Notes: generated from the sequence alone by a model not told the origin. A DNA stretch of 39,728 nucleotides from an uncultured Oscillospiraceae bacterium (GCA_900540595.1 UQGL01000025.1:1-39728), one strand, 5' to 3'; counted from the first letter of the stretch, positions 1 through 8,635 are shown. Made by a program: numbers and translations.

Positions 1-791
1 TCTACTCCAAGCAGAGCGACTACCAGCGCATCGACATTTTTGAAACGCCGGAGTTCGGCCGTGTGCTGACGCTGGACGGCAATGTCATGCTGACCGAGCG
101 CGATGAGTTCATCTATGACGAGATGATCACCCATGTGCCGATGGCCGTACACAGAAGTGCCAAGGACATTCTGGTCATCGGTGCCGGCGATGGCGGCGTT
201 GTGCGCGAGCTGACCCGCTATGACCGGGTCGAGCGCATCGATTTGGTCGAGATGGACCCGCAGGTCATCGAAGCCTGCCGCGCTTACCTGCCCGGCAACG
301 CCTGCCGTATGGATGACCGCCGCGTGCATATCTACTACGAGAATGCGCTCAAATTCATCCGCCGGTGCGAGGACGAGTACGATCTGATCATCGTGGATTC
401 CTCCGACCCGTTCGGCCCGTCGGAGGGGTTGTTCACCCGCGAGTTTTACGGCAACTGCTTCAACGCGCTGCGCGCGGACGGCATCATGGTCAACCAGCAG
501 GGCAGCCCCTTCTATGCTGAGGACGCGACCGCCATGCAGCGCAGCCACAAGCGCATCGCCAGCACCTTCCCGATCAGCAAGGTGTATCAGGCACACATCC
601 CCACCTTTGCGGCGGGCTACTGGCTGTTCGGCTTTGCCAGCAAAAAATATCATCCCATCAACGATATGGACGCCGATGCGTGGAATGCGCTGAATATGCG
701 CACCCGCTATTACACAACCCGGCTGCATGTCGGTGCATTTTACCTGCCGGCGTTTCTGGAGGAAATGCTGCGCGAAGTGGAGGAACACTGA
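1..791 (+). CDS. speE: Spermidine synthase (5'-truncated by window edge)
   Basis: Aminopropyltransferase that moves the aminopropyl group of decarboxylated S-adenosylmethionine onto putrescine to give spermidine, in the cytoplasm. The open frame enters from base 3 and already reads family sequence there (YSKQSDYQRIDIF, then EFGRVLTLDGNVMLTERDEF), so the true start lies left of the window. The in-frame GTG at 63 is internal. Visible family hallmarks are the nucleotide-binding loop GAGDGGVVREL, the acidic strand DLVEMDPQVIE, and the catalytic-loop region VDSSDPFGPSEGLF. The stop TGA shares its last base with the ATG of the next gene (TGATG), so the two are translationally coupled. Family assignment is firm; the exact amine acceptor is not shown by sequence. 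Confidence 0.95.
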   Translation, partial: YSKQSDYQRIDIFETPEFGRVLTLDGNVMLTERDEFIYDEMITHVPMAVHRSAKDILVIGAGDGGVVRELTRYDRVERIDLVEMDPQVIEACRAYLPGNACRMDDRRVHIYYENALKFIRRCEDEYDLIIVDSSDPFGPSEGLFTREFYGNCFNALRADGIMVNQQGSPFYAEDATAMQRSHKRIASTFPISKVYQAHIPTFAAGYWLFGFASKKYHPINDMDADAWNALNMRTRYYTTRLHVGAFYLPAFLEEMLREVEEH

Positions 792-1648
792 TGCTGCATC
801 GCAATGTTGAAAATTTCATCGGCTGCGACAGCAGCTACCGCACGGCAAGCATTGTTTTATACGGCGCACCGTTTGATTCCACCACCAGCTACCGCCCCGG
901 TGCGCGGTTCGGCCCCGCTGCCATGCGGCACGAAAGCTACGGACTGGAGACCTACAGCCCCTATCAGGACAAGGACCTGACAGACGGCAATGTGTTCGAC
1001 AGCGGCGATTTGGAGCTCTGCTTCGGCTCGTCGGAAAGTGCCCTTGTGGACATTGAATCCCGCGCGGCCGAGATCCTGCGGGACGGCAAGCTGCCGCTGC
1101 TGCTCGGCGGCGAGCATCTTGTTACTCTGGGTGCCGTGCGCGCGGCGGTGCGCAAATATCCCGATCTGCATATCGTACATTTTGACGCCCACGCAGACCT
1201 GCGGGATGATTACCTCGGCGCGCAGCTGAGCCACGCCTGTGTGCTGCGCCGCTGCCATGATCTGATCGGTGACGGGCGCATCCACCAGTTCTGCATCCGC
1301 AGCGGTGAGCGGGAGGAATTTCAGTTTGCGGCCCGCCACACCGATATGCACCGGTTCGATTTCACCGGTCTGGCCGAGCTGACCGACTGGCTCTGCCAGA
1401 CGCGCGTGCCGGTCTATCTGACCATCGACCTCGACTGCCTTGACCCCTCGGCGTTTCCCGGTACCGGCACGCCTGAGGCGGGCGGCGTAAGCTTTCTGCA
1501 GCTTTTACAGGCGATTCGCACCGTGACAAAGGCAAACATCGTCGGCGCAGACGTCAACGAGCTGGCCCCCATGCTCGACCAGAGCGGCATTTCGACCGCT
1601 ACGGCCTGCAAGGTACTGCGGGAGCTGCTGCTGGCGCTGGAAAAGTAA
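791..1648 (+). CDS. speB: Agmatinase / ureohydrolase family protein
   Basis: Mn-dependent ureohydrolase, 285 aa, expected to split agmatine into putrescine and urea, supplying the substrate of the preceding spermidine synthase. All metal-binding motifs of the arginase/agmatinase family are visible: GGEH (His about 109), DAHADLRD (132-139), SHA, and DLDCLDPS (213-220), with a late GADVNE. The start at 791 overlaps the speE stop by one base. A longer upstream reading in this frame is only the shadow of speE. Arginase or guanidinobutyrase activity cannot be excluded from sequence, but the polyamine neighbours favour agmatinase. Downstream lies a repeat-rich gap before the carboxynorspermidine genes. 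Confidence 0.93.
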   Translation: MLHRNVENFIGCDSSYRTASIVLYGAPFDSTTSYRPGARFGPAAMRHESYGLETYSPYQDKDLTDGNVFDSGDLELCFGSSESALVDIESRAAEILRDGKLPLLLGGEHLVTLGAVRAAVRKYPDLHIVHFDAHADLRDDYLGAQLSHACVLRRCHDLIGDGRIHQFCIRSGEREEFQFAARHTDMHRFDFTGLAELTDWLCQTRVPVYLTIDLDCLDPSAFPGTGTPEAGGVSFLQLLQAIRTVTKANIVGADVNELAPMLDQSGISTATACKVLRELLLALEK

Positions 1649-1659
1649 GCAGCCATCCC

Positions 1660-1713
1660 TGTAGGGGGCGGCGTCCTCGACGCCCCGCGGAGGGGTCAAG
1701 ACCCCTCCCTACA
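1660..1713. repeat. Palindromic dispersed repeat, unit A
   Basis: This stretch is bounded by inverted ends TGTAGGG (1660-1666) and CCCTACA (1707-1713). It contains two nested hairpins, GGCGTC-ctc-GACGCC and GGAGGGGTC-aa-GACCCCTCC. It sits in the gap between the agmatinase gene and the carboxynorspermidine synthase gene. It shares its TGTAGGG ends with the elements at 1739-1818 and 16481-16504. It looks like a short non-coding repeat family (REP or MITE-like) and has no coding potential. Confidence 0.7.
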
Positions 1714-1738
1714 TTCTCAACCTTATCGGGGGAGAGGA

Positions 1739-1818
1739 TGTAGGGGCGGATTCCATATCCGCCCGGGAAAGCTGCCGCTGCCACAAACAGGCACGGGCGA
1801 ACAATATTCTCCCCTACA
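1739..1818. repeat. Palindromic dispersed repeat, unit B
   Basis: Perfect 8-bp inverted ends TGTAGGGG (1739-1746) and CCCCTACA (1811-1818) enclose a hairpin GGGCGGAT-atgga-ATCCGCCC (minus-strand reading, within 1744-1764) and a right arm GGGCGAACAATATTCTCC (1795-1812). The right arm closely resembles GGGTGAACAACGTTCGCC at 16481-16498, 15 kb away, which marks a dispersed family. Confidence 0.7.
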
Positions 1819-1868
1819 AAACATCCATACACATCATACAATACAATAAAATACAAAGGAGTCCCATC

Positions 1869-3128
1869 ATGAGCAAAGTTCTTGTTATCGGCTGCGGCGG
1901 CGTTGCATCTGTCGCCATCTCCAAGTGCTGCCAAGTCAGCGATGTTTTCACCGAGCTGTGCATCGCCAGCCGCACCAAGTCCAAGTGCGATGCCCTCGCT
2001 GCCAAGCTGGCCCCGCACACAAAGACCAAAATCACCACCGCACAGGTCGATGCCGATGATGTGCAGCAGCTCTGCGACCTCATCAACGCCTATAAGCCTG
2101 ACCTTGTCATGAACATTGCCCTGCCCTATCAGGATCTGACCATTATGGACGCCTGCCTTGCCTGCGGCGTCAACTATATGGACACCGCCAACTACGAGCC
2201 GGAAAACACTGATGACCCGGAATGGCGCGCCATCTACGAGAAGCGCTGCAAGGAGGCCGGTTTCTCCGCCTACTTTGACTACAGCTGGCAGTGGGCCTAC
2301 AAGAAAAAGTTTGAGGACGCCGGCCTGACCGCCCTGCTGGGCTGCGGCTTTGACCCGGGCGTGACGCAGGCCTACTGCGCCTACGCTGCCAAGCATGAGT
2401 TCGATTCCATCGACACGATCGACATTCTGGACTGCAACGGCGGTGACCACGGCTACGCCTTTGCCACAAACTTCAACCCCGAGATCAACCTGCGCGAGGT
2501 CTCTGCCCCCGGCAGCTACATGGAGAACGGCAAGTGGGTCGAGATCCCGGCCATGAGCATCAAGCGCGAGTACAACTTTGATCAGGTCGGCCAGAAGGAT
2601 ATGTACCTGCTGCACCATGAGGAGATCGAGTCCTTGGGCAAGAACCTGCCCGGCGTCAAGCGCATCCGCTTCTTCATGACCTTCGGCCAGAGCTACCTTG
2701 ACCACATGCGCTGCCTTGAGGATGTGGGCATGCTCTCCACCACGCCCATCAACTACAACGGTCAGGAGATCGTCCCCATCCAGTTCCTGAAGGCTCTGCT
2801 GCCCGATCCCGCCAGCCTCGGCCCCCGCACCAAGGGCAAGACGAACATCGGCTGCATCTTCACCGGCAAAAAGGACGGCAAGGACAAGACCTACTACATC
2901 TATAACATCTGCGACCATCAGGAGTGCTACCGCGAGGTCGGCAGCCAGGCCATCAGCTACACGACCGGTGTGCCTGCCATGTGCGGCGCCCTGATGATGC
3001 TGACCGGCGAGTGGGTCAAGCCCGGCGTCTACACGGTCGAGGAGTTCAACCCCGATCCATTCCTCGATGCACTGGATAAGTACGGCCTGCCCCGCAGCGA
3101 GAACCACAATCCGGTTCTGGTGGACTGA
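1869..3128 (+). CDS. Carboxynorspermidine synthase (saccharopine dehydrogenase family)
   Basis: NADPH-dependent enzyme of 419 aa that condenses aspartate semialdehyde with a diamine (putrescine or diaminopropane) to carboxyspermidine or carboxynorspermidine. The N-terminus has the Rossmann motif VIGCGGVAS of the saccharopine dehydrogenase fold, followed by CIASRTKSKCDALA. The rest matches the length and layout of the CANSDH/Lys1-like branch. The start is set by an AAAGGAG at 1855-1861, 7 nt before the ATG. The stop overlaps the start of nspC by one base (TGATG), and this gene pair is the diagnostic context for the carboxynorspermidine pathway. Saccharopine dehydrogenase proper is the alternative, made unlikely by the nspC partner. 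Confidence 0.92.
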   Translation: MSKVLVIGCGGVASVAISKCCQVSDVFTELCIASRTKSKCDALAAKLAPHTKTKITTAQVDADDVQQLCDLINAYKPDLVMNIALPYQDLTIMDACLACGVNYMDTANYEPENTDDPEWRAIYEKRCKEAGFSAYFDYSWQWAYKKKFEDAGLTALLGCGFDPGVTQAYCAYAAKHEFDSIDTIDILDCNGGDHGYAFATNFNPEINLREVSAPGSYMENGKWVEIPAMSIKREYNFDQVGQKDMYLLHHEEIESLGKNLPGVKRIRFFMTFGQSYLDHMRCLEDVGMLSTTPINYNGQEIVPIQFLKALLPDPASLGPRTKGKTNIGCIFTGKKDGKDKTYYIYNICDHQECYREVGSQAISYTTGVPAMCGALMMLTGEWVKPGVYTVEEFNPDPFLDALDKYGLPRSENHNPVLVD

Positions 3129-4342
3129 TGGCACTGCACGATGCACGGCCGCCGTTTGCGGCCATCGGCGGCACGGTGCCGCCGGAATTTTCCGCCCTGC
3201 CCACACCCTGCTATCTGCTGGATGAAAATGCGCTGCGCCGCAACGCGGAAATTTTGGGCGGGCTGGCACAGCGCACCGGCTGCAGGGTACTGCTGGCACA
3301 AAAGGCGTTCAGCAACTATGACCTGTATCCCCTGCTGGCGCCGCACTTGGCGGGCACCGAGGCCAGCGGCCTGTTTGAAGCACGGCTGGGTGCCGAGGAG
3401 ATGCCCGGCGGTGAGGTGCATGTCTTTTGCGCCGCCTACCGTGCGGACGAGATGGACGAGCTGCTGCGCTATGCCGACCATATCGTCTTTAACTCCCCTG
3501 CACAGCTGGCGTGCTTCGGCCCCAAGGCCAAGGCAGCCGGTAAGAGCGTAGGGCTGCGCATCAACCCAGAATGCTCCACGCAGGACGGCCACGCGATCTA
3601 CGATCCCTGCGCGCCCGGCAGCCGCCTTGGTACGACCCGCGCAGCATGGGATTCCGCCGTGTCGCAGGACCCCAGCCTGCCGCAGCTTTTGGACGGACTG
3701 CACTTCCACACGCTCTGCGAGCAGGACGCCGATGCGCTGGCCGTGACGCTGGACGCCGTGGCAGAAAAATTCGGCGATCTGCTGCCCAATATGCGGTGGC
3801 TCAACTTCGGCGGCGGACATCACATCACCCGCCCCGGCTACGACATTGCCACGCTGGAGCACTGCATCGCCCGCGCACAGAATGCGTGGGGCGTGACGGT
3901 CTATCTGGAGCCGGGTGAGGCCTGTGCGCTGAATGCCGGTTACCTGCTGACCCGCGTGCTGGATGTTGTAAAAAACGGTGATACCACCGTAGCCATTCTG
4001 GATGCCAGCGCCGCCTGCCATATGCCCGATGTCATTGAAATGCCCTACCGTCCGCCGCTGCTGGGCGCAGAGGAACCCGGTGAAAAGCCCTGCACGGTAC
4101 GCCTTGCCGGGCCGACCTGTCTGGCCGGGGATGTCATCGGCGATTACAGCTTTGATACCGCCCCCCGCACGGGTGACCTGCTGGTATTCGGCGATATGGC
4201 CATCTACACGACCTGCAAAAACAATACCTTCAACGGTATGCCGCTGCCGGCCATCCTCTGCCGTTGTGCAGACGGCTCTGTGCGCAGCATCGCAGCCTTC
4301 GGGTATGAGGATTTCAAATATCGGCTCGGCAGCCGAGAGTAA
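3128..4342 (+). CDS. nspC: Carboxynorspermidine decarboxylase
   Basis: PLP-dependent alanine-racemase-fold decarboxylase, 404 aa, that removes CO2 from carboxy(nor)spermidine to yield norspermidine or spermidine. The N-terminal PTPCYLLDENALRRN opening and the PLP lysine in LLAQKAFSN (Lys59) are typical. GPTCLAGDVIGDY near residue 320 carries the conserved cysteine of this decarboxylase family. EPGEACALNAGYL is the phosphate-binding/EPG region. It overlaps the preceding synthase by one base and is surely co-translated with it. I see no convincing terminator after the stop at 4342; a new promoter starts the next gene about 80 bp further on. Confidence 0.93.
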   Translation: MALHDARPPFAAIGGTVPPEFSALPTPCYLLDENALRRNAEILGGLAQRTGCRVLLAQKAFSNYDLYPLLAPHLAGTEASGLFEARLGAEEMPGGEVHVFCAAYRADEMDELLRYADHIVFNSPAQLACFGPKAKAAGKSVGLRINPECSTQDGHAIYDPCAPGSRLGTTRAAWDSAVSQDPSLPQLLDGLHFHTLCEQDADALAVTLDAVAEKFGDLLPNMRWLNFGGGHHITRPGYDIATLEHCIARAQNAWGVTVYLEPGEACALNAGYLLTRVLDVVKNGDTTVAILDASAACHMPDVIEMPYRPPLLGAEEPGEKPCTVRLAGPTCLAGDVIGDYSFDTAPRTGDLLVFGDMAIYTTCKNNTFNGMPLPAILCRCADGSVRSIAAFGYEDFKYRLGSRE

Positions 4343-4424
4343 CACCATGCCCGCGCAGGGCAGACAGCAAGCGGTCGGTTTTCGGCATTTTTGAGCAAAT
4401 TCTTCTGTATAGTTTATAAAATTA

Positions 4425-4453
4425 TAGACAATACATGCAAATAGTGTTACAAT
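4425..4453 (+). promoter_or_regulatory. Sigma-70-type promoter of the GPH transporter gene
   Basis: TAGACA (4425-4430), a 17-bp spacer and TACAAT (4448-4453) make a near-consensus promoter in an AT-rich pocket. Transcription would start near 4460. This rules out the ATG at 4452, which lies inside the -10, and supports the GTG at 4503. Confidence 0.7.
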
Positions 4454-4502
4454 GGTGACAGTATGGGGCGGATTCATCCCCCCGCAAGTAAGGAGAATTG
4501 CC

Positions 4503-5837
4503 GTGAAGCTGAACAACCGCCGCACCATTCTGGTGGGCCTTGCGTTTTTGTCGATCTGTACCTTCTGGCAGATGTACGACAGCGTTATGACCCTGATCCT
4601 GACCGACACCTTTAAACTGAACGAGACCTTCGCCGGTGCCATCATGGCAGCGGACAATGTACTGGCGCTGTTCCTGCTGCCGTTCTTTGGTGCCCTGTCC
4701 GACAAGACCCACACCAAAATCGGGCGCCGTATGCCGTTCATCGTGGGCGGCACGGCCGCTGCAGCCGTGCTGATGAACCTGATTCCCCTGTTGGACGACC
4801 GCTATGCCGCCAACCCCAGCCCGGCCATACTGGTGATCTTTATCGTGGTGCTGGGCCTGCTGCTGGTGGCGATGGGCACCTATCGTTCCCCCGCTGTGGC
4901 GCTGATGCCCGATGTCACCCCCAAGCCGCTGCGCAGCCGCGCCAATGCCATCATCAATCTGATGGGCGCCGTGGGCGGTATCCTGTATCTGGGGCTTGCG
5001 GCGGTGCTGTACCCCGCCTCCAAAACCCACGGGCTGGCGCATGTCAGCTACCGCCCGCTCTTCCTCATCGTTTCGCTTATCATGGTAACGGCTGTTTTGA
5101 TTCTCTACCTGACCATCAAGGAGCCTAAGCTCGAGGCAGAAAACCAAAAGCTGGAGGCTGCCCACCCCGAATGGAATCTTGCTGCCGATGACGGGCAGGG
5201 CCATGAGGTGCTGCCCGCGCCGGTCAAGCGCAGCCTGACTTTCCTGCTGATCTCGATCTCGCTGTGGTTTATCGGCTATAACGGCGTTACAACCTGGTTC
5301 ACCAAATATGTCGAGGCTGTCATGGGCGAGGGTCTGGGCGGCGCGTCCACCTGCCTGCTGGTTGCCACGGCAGGTGCCATCGTCTCCTATATTCCCATCG
5401 GGGCGCTGGCCGCCAAGATCGGCCGCAAGCGCACGATCCAGTGCGGCATTGTGCTGCTGGCCACCTGCTTTATGCTCGGCTATCTGCTGACGACTGTCTA
5501 TTCCTCCATCCAGCCCATCATGTATGTGGTGTTTGCGTTGGTCGGCCTTGCCTGGGCAGGCATCAATGTCAACTCGCTGCCGATGGTCGTGGAGATGTGC
5601 CGCGGCAGTGACATCGGCAAATTTACCGGGTATTATTACACCTTCTCGATGGCCGCGCAGGTCGTGACCCCCATTGTCGCGGGCAGTCTGATGCGCGCCA
5701 TTGACTACCGCGTACTCTTCCCCTACGCCGCAGCCTTTGTGGCGCTGAGCTTTGTCACCATGTGCTTTGTGCGCCACGGTGACACCAAGGCCGAAGCGAA
5801 GAAGGGCCTTGAGGCCTTTGAGGATATGGACAGCTAA
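4503..5837 (+). CDS. GPH-type sugar:cation symporter (MFS superfamily)
   Basis: Polytopic membrane transporter, about 444 aa, with 12 predicted hydrophobic segments. The loop 2-3 motif DKTHTKIGRRMPFIVGG is the hallmark of the glycoside-pentoside-hexuronide / sucrose-symporter type (GRRxPF). The GTG start at 4503 is preferred because AAGGAG lies at 4490-4495 and the promoter -10 covers the upstream ATG at 4452. Substrate is unknown; position at the edge of a glycan-degradation island suggests a glycoside or oligosaccharide. It has its own promoter without the tandem boxes seen elsewhere in the island, so it may be regulated separately. It converges on the 559-aa protein gene across a bidirectional terminator. 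Confidence 0.88.
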   Translation: MKLNNRRTILVGLAFLSICTFWQMYDSVMTLILTDTFKLNETFAGAIMAADNVLALFLLPFFGALSDKTHTKIGRRMPFIVGGTAAAAVLMNLIPLLDDRYAANPSPAILVIFIVVLGLLLVAMGTYRSPAVALMPDVTPKPLRSRANAIINLMGAVGGILYLGLAAVLYPASKTHGLAHVSYRPLFLIVSLIMVTAVLILYLTIKEPKLEAENQKLEAAHPEWNLAADDGQGHEVLPAPVKRSLTFLLISISLWFIGYNGVTTWFTKYVEAVMGEGLGGASTCLLVATAGAIVSYIPIGALAAKIGRKRTIQCGIVLLATCFMLGYLLTTVYSSIQPIMYVVFALVGLAWAGINVNSLPMVVEMCRGSDIGKFTGYYYTFSMAAQVVTPIVAGSLMRAIDYRVLFPYAAAFVALSFVTMCFVRHGDTKAEAKKGLEAFEDMDS

Positions 5838-5843
5838 ATAAAA

Positions 5844-5876
5844 TTTCTGGCGGGAGCGATCCGCTCCCGCCAGAAA
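5844..5876 (-). terminator. Inverted repeat; likely secondary terminator, minus strand
   Basis: A 15-bp perfect stem, TTTCTGGCGGGAGCG / CGCTCCCGCCAGAAA with a 3-nt loop, follows the GPH transporter stop. On the minus strand it runs into a T-rich tail (TTTTATTT). It would back up the terminator at 5874-5915 for the operon coming from the right. Confidence 0.6.
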
Positions 5877-5915
5877 AAAAGGACATCCGCATTACCCACG
5901 GATGTCCTTTTATTA
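5874..5915. terminator. Bidirectional rho-independent terminator
   Basis: GGACATCCG (5881-5889) pairs with CGGATGTCC (5899-5907). It is preceded by seven A and followed by TTTTATTATTT, so it can end transcription of both the GPH transporter (+) and the convergent operon (-). Confidence 0.85.
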
Positions 5916-5963
5916 TTTGACGCTGTTTTGTCTGTCACACCACTGGTTACGACTCCATCTGAT

Positions 5964-7643
5964 TCACGCCTGATCGTACTTGCTGGGCACGGCGCGCAGG
6001 GAGATCGTGCGGTCAAAGGTGCTGTATGCGGTCAGGTAGGCGGTAAAGCAGCCGTCCATCCGGCCCATGCTGCCCTCTTTGCCGGCGGTGTAGTTATGCT
6101 CGGCAAAGCAGGGGCCGACCGAAATACCGTTCACGCCCTTGGATGCGACCAGCGTGCCGTCCTTGACGACGACACCGCCGCCGTCATTGCCCTCGAGCAT
6201 GAAATGCTCGTTCTCGACGCGGCAGCCCGCGTTGAAGGCCAGCTCCACCCGCAGCGGGGCGCGGTCGATGCCGGAGTTGACGATGTGGATGTCCAGACCG
6301 TTTTCGACCTCGTTCACCTGCACGTCAAACACCATGTCGGGGCCGTAGAGCTTTTCGCGGTGGGCGTTGTCCATCTGCCACCAATCGCTGGTGGCGGGCT
6401 TTTCGGCAAAGGGCAGGTAATACCAGCCGGTCATGGTCTGGTGCAGGGCATAGCCGCCGTCCTTGGGGGCCAGCGCTGCGGGGACAAAGTTGCGGTGCTC
6501 GCAGAAGCTCGCGCCGATGCGCACGGTCAGCGTGAAGTCGCCGTGCTGGAAGAACAAAAAGCTCGGGCTGTTGTTCAAAATCGTGTAGGACCAGCTTCCG
6601 CGGCGGCAGCGCACAATGCCCGACCCTTCGTAATATTTGTGGTAGTTCGTTGGGGTCGCGCTGCCCTCGTGCTCCAGCGCGGCCAGCTCGGGCAGCAGCA
6701 TCAGGTTGATGAGGCAGTCAAAGCTGCGCAGGGCATGGCGCTCCACCATCTGCATAATGGCGTTGGCGGCGTCCAGCAGTTCGGGCTTGCGGCAGGTATA
6801 GCCCATGTAGAGGTATTCAAGATAATACTCCCGCGGGTAGATCTTTTTGCCCATGTCCCAGCGGGTGGAGTTGTTGGTAAAAATGCTGTCGTCGGGGTCG
6901 ATGTAGGTCAGCATCATTTCCAGATTGCGCAGCACCGGCGCATAGTAGCTCTCGTCGCCGGTGGCCACGGCCAGCATGATCATGGCATCGTTGTTGATGC
7001 GGTTGTAGTTGCCGGCCGAGCGTTCGGCGTACTCGCCGTCCTCGTTGCAGTCGTTGCCCTCTTTCAGGATGGCCTCGGCGGCGGTGCGGCATTCGGGCTT
7101 ATCAAACAGCTTGGCGCAGAGCATCAGTACCGACGCGATGGCCCAGCGGTGGTTCGGGGTGTGGAAACCGCAGTGGCACAGGGCATCGGCTGCATCGCGG
7201 ATGATGGCCTCATACTTAGGCTTCAGCTCTGCGGCAGCGGCCTTGGCTTCGGGCGCGGCGGGCAGTGCGCCGTCCACGACCTTACACAGGTAGACATAGG
7301 CGGGCAGCAGCCGCTTGGTGCAGAAAGCCGTATCCGGGCCGGAGAAGAAGTTGCAGTTGATGAGGTCAAAGTAGCCGCCGGGCCGCTGGGAGCGGCGCAC
7401 AAAAGCCAGCGCCAGCGCCAGACGGCGGCCCAGCTCGGCGTCCAGATAATAGCGGCTCTCGGGGTTCAGGTAGCAGGCCGTCATTGTCGTGGCGCGGTAG
7501 ATGGCCGTTTTCGGCTCGGCCAGGCTGTCCGCCTTGGGGAAACCGCCGCAGAAGGGGCTGTTCTCGTCCAAAATCTGGATATCGAGATAGCGCTGCACGC
7601 GGCTTTCGCTGTCGTGCAGGATCCGTTCATAGTGTTTGTGCAT
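5964..7643 (-). CDS. Uncharacterised 559-aa protein, possible alpha-toroid glycan enzyme
   Basis: I do not recognise a named family. The first two thirds is rich in amphipathic helices with repeated aromatic/acidic blocks (for example GGYFDLINCNFFSGPDTAF near residue 90), as in (alpha/alpha) barrels. The last third is predicted beta-rich (NGLDIHIVNSGIDRAPLRVE). That order, helical toroid then beta-sandwich, recalls heparinase II/III-type lyases and some hydrolases, but this is inference. No signal peptide is visible, so it is cytoplasmic. The start at 7643 has AAGGAG 7 nt upstream; longer readings run into the ROK gene. It is the last gene of the GH105-MFS-ROK operon, 13 bp after the kinase. 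Function is likely in processing imported oligosaccharide. Confidence 0.75.
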   Translation of the reverse strand: MHKHYERILHDSESRVQRYLDIQILDENSPFCGGFPKADSLAEPKTAIYRATTMTACYLNPESRYYLDAELGRRLALALAFVRRSQRPGGYFDLINCNFFSGPDTAFCTKRLLPAYVYLCKVVDGALPAAPEAKAAAAELKPKYEAIIRDAADALCHCGFHTPNHRWAIASVLMLCAKLFDKPECRTAAEAILKEGNDCNEDGEYAERSAGNYNRINNDAMIMLAVATGDESYYAPVLRNLEMMLTYIDPDDSIFTNNSTRWDMGKKIYPREYYLEYLYMGYTCRKPELLDAANAIMQMVERHALRSFDCLINLMLLPELAALEHEGSATPTNYHKYYEGSGIVRCRRGSWSYTILNNSPSFLFFQHGDFTLTVRIGASFCEHRNFVPAALAPKDGGYALHQTMTGWYYLPFAEKPATSDWWQMDNAHREKLYGPDMVFDVQVNEVENGLDIHIVNSGIDRAPLRVELAFNAGCRVENEHFMLEGNDGGGVVVKDGTLVASKGVNGISVGPCFAEHNYTAGKEGSMGRMDGCFTAYLTAYSTFDRTISLRAVPSKYDQA

Positions 7644-7656
7644 AGGTCCGCTCTCC

Positions 7657-8613
7657 TTATTTGCCTTTGCCCAGCAGGGCCGCGCCGATGATGCCCGCGT
7701 CGCCGAACAGCTCGGCCGACATGATGCGGGGCTGCTTGGGGCAGCTGCGGCCATAGCCGTGTGCGGCATTGAACGCCCGGATCGGCTCGACCAGTACATC
7801 GCTGCGGCGGCTGATGCCGCCGCCCAGGCAGAGCACCTCGGGCTGGAAGATGTTGATGATGCTCGTCACGCCGACGCAGAGGTAGTGTACATAGGTGTTG
7901 ACCACCTGCACGGCGGTCTCATCGCCCGCGTCGTAGGCAGCCAGAATGACCTTGCCGTTGACGTTGGCTTCCTCGTTTTCCGCCAGCGCCCAAAGCTTGC
8001 TCTCCTTATGGGCGGCCATGGCTTCCCGCGCCTGACAGATGAGCGCCGTGACGCTGCCGTACTGCTCAAAGCAGCCGCGCATACCGCAGTTGCACTCTTT
8101 CCCGTGCATATCAATCACAAAGTGGCCCAGTTCGGCCGCTGCGCCGTTGCAGCCGGTCAGCAGCTTGCCGTTCAGCACTACGCCGCCGCCGACACCGGTG
8201 CCCAGCGTGACCATGACCATGCTGCTGCTCCCTTTGCCTGCACCCGCGCAGTACTCGCCCCAGGCTGCAACGTTGGCGTCGTTATCCACATAGACGGGCA
8301 GGCCGGTGCGCTCGTGGATCATCTGGCCCAGCGGGACGTTGTCAAATTCCAGATTATTGGCATACAGCACGGTGCCGGTGTCCACATCGACGCTGCCGGG
8401 CGCACCGATGCCCACCCAGGCGGCATCACTCAGGGCCAGGCCCAGAGCAGTCGCCATGCGGCGGCAGAGCAGCGCGATACGGTCGGCGATGTCCGACGCC
8501 GGGCAGGGCAGCCCGGTCTTGATGCTGTCGGTCAGCAGCAGTTTCCCGTCCAGGTCGGCAATGCCGCCTGCGATGTTGGTGCCGCCCAGATCGATCCCGA
8601 TACAATAACGCAT
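7657..8613 (-). CDS. ROK-family sugar kinase
   Basis: Cytoplasmic ATP-dependent sugar kinase of 318 aa. The N-terminal phosphate-binding motif is DLGGTN (8-13), the catalytic aspartate lies in VDNDAN (Asp112), and TLGTGVGGG (137-144) follows. The zinc site of the ROK family is complete: ELGH (His164) and CNCGMRGC (Cys174, Cys176, Cys181). There is no DNA-binding N-terminal extension, so it is a kinase, not a ROK repressor. Candidate substrates are glucose, mannose, fructose or N-acetyl sugars; given the GH38 mannosidase nearby, mannose is plausible but unproven. It lies 22 bp after the MFS gene and 13 bp before the 559-aa protein gene in one operon. Confidence 0.92.
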   Translation of the reverse strand: MRYCIGIDLGGTNIAGGIADLDGKLLLTDSIKTGLPCPASDIADRIALLCRRMATALGLALSDAAWVGIGAPGSVDVDTGTVLYANNLEFDNVPLGQMIHERTGLPVYVDNDANVAAWGEYCAGAGKGSSSMVMVTLGTGVGGGVVLNGKLLTGCNGAAAELGHFVIDMHGKECNCGMRGCFEQYGSVTALICQAREAMAAHKESKLWALAENEEANVNGKVILAAYDAGDETAVQVVNTYVHYLCVGVTSIINIFQPEVLCLGGGISRRSDVLVEPIRAFNAAHGYGRSCPKQPRIMSAELFGDAGIIGAALLGKGK

Positions 8614-8635
8614 AATCTACCTCGCTTCTTTCACT

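Noticed and set aside
1837..1847. TACAATACAAT as a promoter for carboxynorspermidine synthase
   Set aside because: A possible -10, but no acceptable -35 lies 16-18 bp upstream; left unassigned.
4452..4502. ATG at 4452 as the start of the GPH transporter
   Set aside because: It overlaps the -10 hexamer TACAAT; the GTG at 4503 has AAGGAG at the right distance.
1599..5777. Long minus-strand open frames (about 450-575 codons) opposite the carboxynorspermidine and GPH genes
   Set aside because: They mirror the codon pattern of well-supported + strand genes in GC-rich DNA, show no family sequence and are low-complexity in translation.
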